This document shows, piece by piece, positions 33,483 through 39,499 of a stretch of 41,371 bases of DNA. Position 1 is the first letter of the stretch; the number at the start of each line of letters is the position of its first letter. The stretch spans positions 1 through 41,371 of the forward strand of contig JAQVHC010000001.1 in NCBI GenBank assembly GCA_028696435.1, read 5' to 3'. A program made the position numbers and the translations under genes. The stretch comes from Actinomycetota bacterium. Its GTDB lineage: Bacteria > Actinomycetota > Humimicrobiia > Humimicrobiales > Humimicrobiaceae. The notes under the pieces are model-generated. The model was not told where the DNA came from, made no database searches, and was given only the letters and a program-made list of their open reading frames with translations.

Positions 33483-34240
33483 AAGGTATAATAATAGAAA
33501 TTGGTAGGGATTATTGTATAGTTTTAACAAGAGACGGGCAATTTATTAAACAAAGGATACCCCATGGTGTTTTCGAGATTGGTGATGAAATTGCAGTAAC
33601 ACAGGAGGATAGCTATGGGCAGCCAGCTGTGGCAAATATAAAAATAAAACGGATAAGAAGCTTTGCTCTGGCTGCTTCAGTAATATTAGTACTGGTTGTA
33701 GGTTCTATTTTTATTATAAAGTATGTAAATATGAGGGGTTATTATCCGGGAGGAGCTGTAGAGGAAGAAGAAGAAATACCGGCAGAAGAAAAAGTAATTG
33801 TTTTGCCGAGAGAAGAAAAGTATAAGGAAGCTCCAGCAGAAGAACAAGAGGAGGCAGAAGTTGCAGAAGAAGAGGCAGAGGCTGCCGATGAGACAGCTTT
33901 AACTATGGCTTCAGAGGAAGGTGTTATAACTTTTGAGAATATATATTCTTACTCTCTCGTAGAGCAGAAAGCAACTGAAGAGAATATAAAAGAAGTTATA
34001 CTCTTTTCATATAAAATTATAGATAATGTTAATTTAAAAATTCAGATTAAAAATATAAGCAATGCATTAACCTTTGATGGAACTTTTAAACTAAATATGC
34101 TTGCTGCAGATGGGAGCGAATCCAGAGTAGAGGTCATCTCTCTTGATGGGTTTGGGCCGGGCAGGATTAAAGAACATCAGATGTTTATAAAATCAGGAGA
34201 AGAAAATTTAAAGGTGGAAGTAACGGGAACTGCAGAATAA
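33479..34240 (+). CDS. rsgI: RsgI-type membrane anti-sigma factor with unusual ectodomain
   Basis: The first 55 residues are an RsgI N-terminal anti-sigma domain (KGIIIEIGRDYCIVLTRDGQFIKQRI...EIGDEI) that would bind SigI. A membrane helix spans about 61-81, followed by an extracytoplasmic Glu/Ala-rich acidic linker (about 94-145) and a terminal domain of about 105 residues with alternating hydrophobics (VNLKIQIKNIS, TFKLNMLAAD) suggestive of a beta sandwich. In known RsgI proteins the helix is followed by a conserved domain cleaved at an Asn-Pro bond and then by carbohydrate-binding or other modules. Here there is no Asn-Pro anywhere and no recognised module. Start GTG 33479 overlaps sigI. 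The signal it senses is unknown. Confidence 0.82.
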   Translation: MKGIIIEIGRDYCIVLTRDGQFIKQRIPHGVFEIGDEIAVTQEDSYGQPAVANIKIKRIRSFALAASVILVLVVGSIFIIKYVNMRGYYPGGAVEEEEEIPAEEKVIVLPREEKYKEAPAEEQEEAEVAEEEAEAADETALTMASEEGVITFENIYSYSLVEQKATEENIKEVILFSYKIIDNVNLKIQIKNISNALTFDGTFKLNMLAADGSESRVEVISLDGFGPGRIKEHQMFIKSGEENLKVEVTGTAE

Positions 34241-34465
34241 CCGGAACTACTTATTAAGTTTTTTAACCATTTTATCTCTCTTTAAATCCTTTAAATTATA
34301 TTTTTATTTCTGGCTGCCTCAATTTACACTCAATATTTATCAAATATACATATTATCTTTAACTATTCTTATTGTAATTGTATTTAAGCTACTACCAGTC
34401 TTATTAACAAATTGCCTGCTGAAAAAATCAGAAGGTATGGTCCCGGATGAAGAAGTTCCAGATGA
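34241..34465 (+). other. Intergenic region between rsgI and serpin remnant
   Basis: This AT-rich stretch has one frame (ending TAA 34488-34490) open across it that encodes a hydrophobic segment and then an acidic piece with PDEE repeated twice, from a 15-base tandem repeat at 34443-34472. It lacks an ATG/GTG/TTG start until 34437, so I do not call it a gene. No terminator after rsgI is evident. Confidence 0.45.
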
Positions 34466-34673
34466 AGAAGATCAGCAGTTATTGAAGTAAATGAGAAGGG
34501 TAGCTGAGAAGGGTAGTGAAGCAGCCGCAGCAACAGTAGTAGTAATGAAAGAAACAGCAGCAATGCCAGATGAAGAGATAATAGAATTTAAGGTAGACAG
34601 GCCATTCTTCTTTATGATTATTGATGAGAGGACAGGTAGTATGCTTTTTATGGGTAAAGTTATGGAACCTTAA
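34466..34673 (+). pseudogene. Serpin C-terminal remnant, frameshifted by a 13-bp duplication
   Basis: Serpins are inhibitory proteins whose reactive-centre loop and last strands lie at the C-terminus. One frame reads SAVIEVNEKGS then stops at 34505-34507. The next frame reads EKGSEAAAATVVVMKETA and DRPFFFMIIDERTGSMLFMGKVMEP to the TAA at 34671. Joined, these give the classic hinge VIEVNEKGSEAAAAT and the final FFFMIxDxxTGSxLFMGKVxxP of serpins. The break is a tandem duplication of TGAGAAGGGTAGC/T (34492-34504 and 34505-34517); deleting one copy restores a single frame. About 300 residues of serpin body are missing upstream, so it cannot be functional. It follows sigI-rsgI. Confidence 0.83.
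34492..34517 (+). repeat. 13-bp tandem duplication inside the serpin remnant
   Basis: Two adjacent 13-base units differ only at the last base (C or T). Because 13 is not a multiple of three, the second copy shifts the reading frame at the serpin hinge. A separate 15-base tandem repeat lies 20 bases upstream (34443-34472). Confidence 0.85.
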
Positions 34674-34695
34674 AAATTTTTCTTTAAAAATTCTT

Positions 34696-34725
34696 TGGAC
34701 AAATCTTGAATATGTGTTATATAAT
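34696..34725 (+). promoter_or_regulatory. Promoter for the RRM gene with a long leader
   Basis: TGGACA (34696-34701, 5 of 6) and a perfect TATAAT (34720-34725) are 18 bases apart. Transcription would start near 34732 and leave about 180 bases before the GTG at 34912. The leader can pair with itself (GAAG near 34802 with CTTC near 34828, and AGAAGTA near 34781 with TACTTCT near 34870), a layout seen in cold-induced RNA-binding protein genes. Confidence 0.45.
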
Positions 34726-34911
34726 AACAGGGTAATATCAAGAGGTATTACTTTTATAATAGAGTGGTAGGGATTTTTATTAGAAGTAAATAAATAAAAT
34801 AGAAGTTAGTCTTCGCGATTATATCTTCTTATTTCTTTTATTCCATATTTTATTCCAATAATATAATTTCTACTTCTCTAAAAAGTGCAATTTAAAGAAA
34901 GGGAATCTTAA

Positions 34912-35262
34912 GTGAACAAGAGAATGTATGTAGGTAATCTGGACTACAGTACGACAGACAAAGAGCTGGAAGATTTATTTGCCCAGGAAGGTACTGTTAC
35001 TTACTCGAAGGTAATTACCAGAATGGACGGAAAATCAAGAGGCTTTGGGTTTGTTGAGATGGAAAGCGAAGAGCAGGCTAAGGCTGCTATAGAAAAACTT
35101 AACAGGAGTGAATTTAAAGGAAGAACTATAGTAGTCAATGAAGCCAGAGCCCAGGATAGGGGTAATTATAACCCGAGGGAAAATAATTACGGGTCCAGGA
35201 GAGAAAGTGGCAGGGGAGACCTGAACTATAAGCTGAGACAGTTAAGAAAAAATATCGGGTAA
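34912..35262 (+). CDS. RRM-domain RNA-binding protein with Arg/Gly-rich tail
   Basis: This 116-aa protein has one RNA recognition motif (about residues 3-80) with RNP2 MYVGNL and RNP1 SRGFGFVEM, followed by a disordered tail rich in Arg, Gly and Asn. Such small glycine-rich RRM proteins are found in cyanobacteria and other bacteria, often cold-induced, and act as RNA chaperones. GTG at 34912 has GAAAGGGAA upstream; the ATG at 34924 is an alternative that would begin right at RNP2 and is less likely. It stands alone between the serpin remnant and the pyr leader. AT-rich, T-rich DNA follows without a firm terminator. Confidence 0.9.
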   Translation: MNKRMYVGNLDYSTTDKELEDLFAQEGTVTYSKVITRMDGKSRGFGFVEMESEEQAKAAIEKLNRSEFKGRTIVVNEARAQDRGNYNPRENNYGSRRESGRGDLNYKLRQLRKNIG

Positions 35263-35280
35263 ATTTTTTTAAATTTATAC

Positions 35281-35309
35281 TTGTTTTTTTAAGTGTAATA
35301 CTCTATAGT
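35281..35309 (+). promoter_or_regulatory. Tentative promoter of the pyr operon
   Basis: TTGTTT (35281-35286, 3 of 6) and TATAGT (35304-35309, 5 of 6) are 17 bases apart. The start would be near 35316, placing the PyrR-binding hairpin about 40 bases into the transcript, a sensible distance. Confidence 0.35.
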
Positions 35310-35344
35310 ATCCACTGAACAGAATGCAAAATTAAATATTAAAA

Positions 35345-35375
35345 CCTTTAAAATAGTCCGGAGAGACTAAAAAGG
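35345..35375 (+). promoter_or_regulatory. PyrR-binding anti-antiterminator hairpin
   Basis: The RNA AGUCCGGAGAGACU (35355-35368) matches 13 of 14 positions of the Bacillus PyrR-binding consensus ARUCCNGNGAGGYU. It is set in a hairpin: CCTTT (35345-35349) pairs with AAAGG (35371-35375) and TAGTC (35354-35358) with GACTA (35365-35369), closing a CGGAGA loop. UMP-bound PyrR would stabilise it and so favour the terminator at 35427. Confidence 0.8.
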
Positions 35376-35426
35376 AATGATAGAGATAAATATATTTAAA
35401 AGAAATTCTAATATAAAGAATTTTTC

Positions 35427-35461
35427 AACCTTCTTACTTATATGGTAAGAAGGTTTTTTTA
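35427..35461 (+). terminator. Intrinsic terminator of the pyr attenuator
   Basis: A perfect 11-bp stem, AACCTTCTTAC (35427-35437) with GTAAGAAGGTT (35445-35455), loop of seven, runs into seven T residues (35454-35460). It ends 13 bases before the pyrR ATG. With the PyrR hairpin upstream it forms a complete transcription attenuator; GAAATTC/GAATTTT near 35402-35426 may belong to the antiterminator. Confidence 0.88.
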
Positions 35462-35473
35462 TGGAGAAATATT

Positions 35474-36010
35474 ATGGCTGAGAAAGCATATATATTAAAC
35501 AGAGATGAAATAGACAGGATAATAAAAAGAATCTCGCATGAGATTCTGGAGAGAAATAAAGGTTCAGAAAATCTTGTTTTTATCGGGCTTCAAAAAAGAG
35601 GAGTTCCGCTTGCAAAAAGAATAGCAGAGAATATTGAAAAATTTGAAGGGACCAAAATTAAAACAGGTAAACTGGATATTACTTTTTATCGCGATGATAT
35701 CGGCCAAAATATAAAGCCAATTGCACAAACAACCGATATTCCATTTGAAATAGAAGATAAGAATGTAATCCTGGTAGACGATGTTTTATATACCGGCAGG
35801 ACAATAAGGGCTGCAATGGATGCTTTAATTGATTTTGGAAGACCCAAGACGATACAGCTTGTGGTTTTAATAGACAGAGGGCACAGGGAACTTCCTATAA
35901 GGGCGGATTATGTCGGTAAGAATCTTCCCACTTCGCGTGATGAATCCGTAGATGTTAGGTTACAGGAAACTGATGGTGAGGATAGTGTTGTGGTTATAAG
36001 AAAGGAATAA
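35474..36010 (+). CDS. pyrR: Pyrimidine operon attenuator / uracil phosphoribosyltransferase PyrR
   Basis: PyrR binds pyr leader RNA in response to UMP/UTP and causes termination; many also have uracil phosphoribosyltransferase activity. The 178-aa protein shows VFIGLQKRGVPLAKRIAE, the DITFYRDDI loop, the PRPP-binding VILVDDVLYTGRTIRAAMDAL (about residues 95-115) and the RADYVGKNLPTSRDESVDVRL C-terminus. ATG 35474 lies just after the attenuator terminator, so pyrR itself is regulated. pyrB starts two bases after its stop. Confidence 0.96.
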   Translation: MAEKAYILNRDEIDRIIKRISHEILERNKGSENLVFIGLQKRGVPLAKRIAENIEKFEGTKIKTGKLDITFYRDDIGQNIKPIAQTTDIPFEIEDKNVILVDDVLYTGRTIRAAMDALIDFGRPKTIQLVVLIDRGHRELPIRADYVGKNLPTSRDESVDVRLQETDGEDSVVVIRKE

Positions 36011-36012
36011 AT

Positions 36013-36933
36013 ATGCTGAGGAAAAAAAGTATAATAGATACGGGCAGTCTGAGTCTGGAAGATATAGATTTAATATTTGCAAATGCAGATTCTTTTCTTG
36101 AGGTATCAGAAAGAGATGTAAAAAAAGTTCCTGCTCTGAGAGGTAAAACGATAGTTAATTTATTTTTTGAACCAAGTACAAGAACCAGAACTTCATTTGA
36201 AATTGCGGCAAAAAGACTCAGCGCAGATATAATCAATTTTTCTTCTTCTACAAGCAGCGTAAAAAAGGGTGAATCTGTAATTGATACTTTAAAAACCATA
36301 CTGTCAATGAAAGTTGATCTGATTGTTATGAGGCACAGTGACAGCGGGGCTGTTAAAATGGCAGAGCAGTTTGTAAATGTGCCGGTAATAAATGCCGGTG
36401 ATGGGAAGCATCAGCATCCTACCCAGGCTTTACTGGATTTATATACAATAAAAAAAATATTTAACAAATTAGAAGGGCTTAAAGTGGCAATTATTGGAGA
36501 TTTTATAAACAGCAGAGTGGCAAAATCTGATATAGATTTATTTGAGAGAATGGGAATTGATGTAACAGTAGTTTCACCAGCTATGTTGCTGCCTGAAGAT
36601 TTTTCAAGAATGAAAGTAAAGCATAGCATAGATGATGTTATAGAAGAATCTGACATTATTTACGTTCTTAGAATGCAGTTTGAAAGGCAGAACAGGAAGT
36701 TTTACCCGTCTATTATGGAATATAATCGTTTTTTAAGTTTGAATAAAGATAGACTTTTAAGAATGAAGCCAGGCTCTATTGTAATGCATCCGGGACCTGT
36801 AAACAGGGGGATTGAAATTACCGATGAGGTTATGGATATAAGCGGTGAGCCAGGAGAAAGAATTACAATTGAACAGCAGGTAACTAATGGAGTGGCAATA
36901 AGAATGGCAGTACTTTATTTAATATTAAGCTAA
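36013..36933 (+). CDS. pyrB: Aspartate carbamoyltransferase catalytic subunit
   Basis: This enzyme joins carbamoyl phosphate and aspartate, the committed step of pyrimidine synthesis. Carbamoyl-phosphate-binding FFEPSTRTRTSFEIA (about residues 51-65), MRHSDSGAVKMAEQF, DGKHQHPTQALLDLYTI and the HPGPVNRGIEI C-terminal loop are intact. 306 aa, normal. ATG 36013 follows pyrR by two bases. No pyrI regulatory subunit is seen; control is probably through PyrR, as in Bacillus. Confidence 0.97.
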   Translation: MLRKKSIIDTGSLSLEDIDLIFANADSFLEVSERDVKKVPALRGKTIVNLFFEPSTRTRTSFEIAAKRLSADIINFSSSTSSVKKGESVIDTLKTILSMKVDLIVMRHSDSGAVKMAEQFVNVPVINAGDGKHQHPTQALLDLYTIKKIFNKLEGLKVAIIGDFINSRVAKSDIDLFERMGIDVTVVSPAMLLPEDFSRMKVKHSIDDVIEESDIIYVLRMQFERQNRKFYPSIMEYNRFLSLNKDRLLRMKPGSIVMHPGPVNRGIEITDEVMDISGEPGERITIEQQVTNGVAIRMAVLYLILS

Positions 36934-36973
36934 ACTGATTTTATTAAATTAAATAAATAACAGGTCAGGGGCT

Positions 36974-38308
36974 ATGGTGAGCGTCAAAGAAGATAATAAT
37001 GTGAAAAATATACTTATAAAGTCGGGGAAAATAGTTGACCCGATAAAAAGAACAGAATCTGTATCTGATATTTACATTAAGAATGGTATTATTTCAGAAA
37101 TAAGAGAAAAAATTGATATTACCGGTGATAATATAGTTGTAATTAATGCTGATGGTTACACGGTTTCACCTGGCTTTGTAGATATGCATGCTCATCTAAG
37201 AGAGCCGGGTTTTGAAGATGAGGAAACAATAGAGTCTGGAACACTGGCTGCAATTAAAGGAGGAATAACCAGTGTTGCCTGTATGCCCAATACCAGTCCG
37301 GCTATAGATAATCAGTCTGCTGTCCGGTACATTCTTGAAAAATCAAAAAATATGGCCTGCAATGTATTTCCGGTTGCTGCCATGACTGCAGGCTGTAAAG
37401 GTATAAATATTACAGAAATTGGACTTCTGGCTGAAGCCGGGGCTATTGCTTTTTCGGACGATGGAAATAGTGTAAAAGATAGTAAGTTAATGTATGAAAT
37501 TATGAGATATTCCAGACAGTTTGGTATACCTCTGATACTGCATGAAGAAGATAGCTCTATATCAAAAAGCGGGCTTGTTCACGAGGGGCACTATTCAACA
37601 ATACTTGGCCTGGAAGGAATATCGTCACTGAGCGATGACTTGATGATAGCAAGAGATATAATACTTGCAGCAAGAAGTAAAGCAAGAATTCATATAACGC
37701 ACCTCAGCACAAAAAATAGTGTAAAAATGATAAAAAGAGCAAAAGAAGAAGGAGTAAATATAACCTGTGATGTTACTCCGCATCATCTATTCTTTAATGA
37801 CAGCTGTCTTACAACTTTTAATACCAGCTTTAAAGTCAAACCACCTATAAGAAGTGAGGAGGACAGAATGGCGCTTATTGAAGGAATAAAAGGCGGCGTA
37901 ATCGATGCTATAGCAAGTGACCACGCTCCTCATCTTGATACAGAAAAAAATACCACTTTTAAACTTGCCAGTTTTGGAACAATAGGACTTGAAACATTAT
38001 TCAGTGCTGCCTTCACTAAATTATGCATTGAAGAAAAAATTAGCCTCCCTGTACTGATAAATCTAATATCTGCGTCACCTGCAGCAATCCTCGGTATCGA
38101 TGCCGGTAAAATCGAAGCCGGGAAAGTTGCAAGTATTACAATTATAGATACCGGAGCTGAAGAGGTTATAAAAAAGGAAAGCTTTATTTCAAAAAGTAAA
38201 AACAGTGCCTTTATCGGGCAGAAATTAAAAGGAAAAATAGTCTGTACTGTAAGCAAAGGCAAACTTGCTTACAGGGATAAGTGTATAAAAGAAAGGTCAA
38301 TATCTTGA
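36974..38308 (+). CDS. pyrC: Dihydroorotase
   Basis: This is a Zn amidohydrolase that closes carbamoyl-aspartate to dihydroorotate. Metal ligands are seen in DMHAHLREPGFEDEETIESG (HxH, about residues 65-67), HITHLST, DVTPHHLFF and the catalytic ASDHAPHLD. 444 aa, typical of the type I (PyrC/AllB-like) bacterial enzyme. ATG 36974 has CAGGGG upstream; the first eight residues may be a slight extension. Its TGA overlaps the TTG start of carA. Confidence 0.96.
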   Translation: MVSVKEDNNVKNILIKSGKIVDPIKRTESVSDIYIKNGIISEIREKIDITGDNIVVINADGYTVSPGFVDMHAHLREPGFEDEETIESGTLAAIKGGITSVACMPNTSPAIDNQSAVRYILEKSKNMACNVFPVAAMTAGCKGINITEIGLLAEAGAIAFSDDGNSVKDSKLMYEIMRYSRQFGIPLILHEEDSSISKSGLVHEGHYSTILGLEGISSLSDDLMIARDIILAARSKARIHITHLSTKNSVKMIKRAKEEGVNITCDVTPHHLFFNDSCLTTFNTSFKVKPPIRSEEDRMALIEGIKGGVIDAIASDHAPHLDTEKNTTFKLASFGTIGLETLFSAAFTKLCIEEKISLPVLINLISASPAAILGIDAGKIEAGKVASITIIDTGAEEVIKKESFISKSKNSAFIGQKLKGKIVCTVSKGKLAYRDKCIKERSIS

Positions 38309-39408
38309 GAGCTGTTTTAATGTTAGAAGATGGAAAAATATTCAGAGGTGTAAATATAGGATGCAGTGGTGAGACAGTTGGTGAGGTTGTATTTAATACA
38401 TCAATGGTAGGCTATCAGGAAATATTAACTGACCCCTCCTCCCGTGAACAAATAATAGTAATGACCTATCCCCAGATTGGTAATTATGGCATAAATTATA
38501 AAGATGCCGAGTCCTGCAGAATTCAGGCCGGAGGCCTTGTTGTAAAAGAATACTTTGACTATTACAGTAACTGTAGAGCAGAAGATAGTCTGGGTAGTTA
38601 CCTTAAAAAGTATAATATTATAGGTCTGGAAGATATAGATACGAGACAATTGACCGGGCATATAAGACTTAAAGGTTCAATGAAGGGGATAATTTCAACC
38701 GAAACTGATAATAAAGATAAATTAAAAGAAAAACTTGACAGTTACCCTTCAATCGTTAACAGGGATCTGGTAAAAGATGTTACCTGTAGCAAGCCATATG
38801 TTTATAATCCTGAGAGGAATGACTGCAAATATATAGTTCTCGTAATGGACTTTGGGGTAAAAAAGACAGTTTTAGATTGTCTGGACCGTGAAGGTTTTAA
38901 ATTAATTGTAGTCCCGGCATCAATGAGTTCGGAAGAAATTTTAAAATATAACCCTGATGGTGTTTTTCTTTCCAATGGTCCGGGCGACCCTTCTGCTGTA
39001 AGTTATGCAGCTCTCACAATTAAAAAACTAATCGGTAAAAAACCTATTTTTGGAATCTGCCTTGGTCATCAGCTGCTGGCAACTGCTCTCGGAGCTAAAA
39101 CTTATAAGCTAAAGTCCAGTCACCATGGAAATAACTCTCCGGTTAAAAATCTGGAAACGGGGAAAGTTGAGATAACATCTCATAATCATAGTTTTGCTGT
39201 TGATAAAGAATCGCTAAAGAATATTAAGGGTGCGAAATACAAAATTACCCATATAAACCTGAATGATAATACAATTGAGGGATTAAAATATGAAAATATT
39301 AATGCATATTCGGTCCAGTATCATCCAGAATGGAAATCCGGGTTGCATGAATCAGAATATATTTTTAATAAATTTGCCGGATTAATGAAAGAAAATAAAA
39401 AAATATAA
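38305..39408 (+). CDS. carA: Carbamoyl-phosphate synthase small (glutaminase) subunit
   Basis: CarA hydrolyses glutamine and passes ammonia to CarB. The N-terminal domain begins RAVLMLEDGKIFRG and has VFNTSMVGYQEILTDPSS. The class I amidotransferase domain has FLSNGPGDPSAV, the nucleophile in FGICLGHQLLATALG, and the His-Glu of SVQYHPEW. About 367 aa from TTG 38305, which overlaps the pyrC stop (TTGA) and follows AAGGTC. A GTG at 38281 would add eight residues not typical of the family. carB follows after 91 bp with a hairpin in between. Confidence 0.96.
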   Translation: MRAVLMLEDGKIFRGVNIGCSGETVGEVVFNTSMVGYQEILTDPSSREQIIVMTYPQIGNYGINYKDAESCRIQAGGLVVKEYFDYYSNCRAEDSLGSYLKKYNIIGLEDIDTRQLTGHIRLKGSMKGIISTETDNKDKLKEKLDSYPSIVNRDLVKDVTCSKPYVYNPERNDCKYIVLVMDFGVKKTVLDCLDREGFKLIVVPASMSSEEILKYNPDGVFLSNGPGDPSAVSYAALTIKKLIGKKPIFGICLGHQLLATALGAKTYKLKSSHHGNNSPVKNLETGKVEITSHNHSFAVDKESLKNIKGAKYKITHINLNDNTIEGLKYENINAYSVQYHPEWKSGLHESEYIFNKFAGLMKENKKI

Positions 39409-39430
39409 TAAAAGTTACGGGTTTAAAACC

Positions 39431-39450
39431 AGAGTTGTAAACGCAACTCT
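39431..39450 (+). other. Small hairpin in the carA-carB spacer
   Basis: AGAGTTG (39431-39437) and CAACTCT (39444-39450) form a perfect 7-bp stem with a six-base loop TAAACG. No T-run follows, so it is not a typical terminator; it may tune mRNA stability between the two subunits. Confidence 0.45.
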
Positions 39451-39499
39451 TAAATTTAAATAGTTCATTTATTAATAGTCATATTTTAATAGAGGGTAT

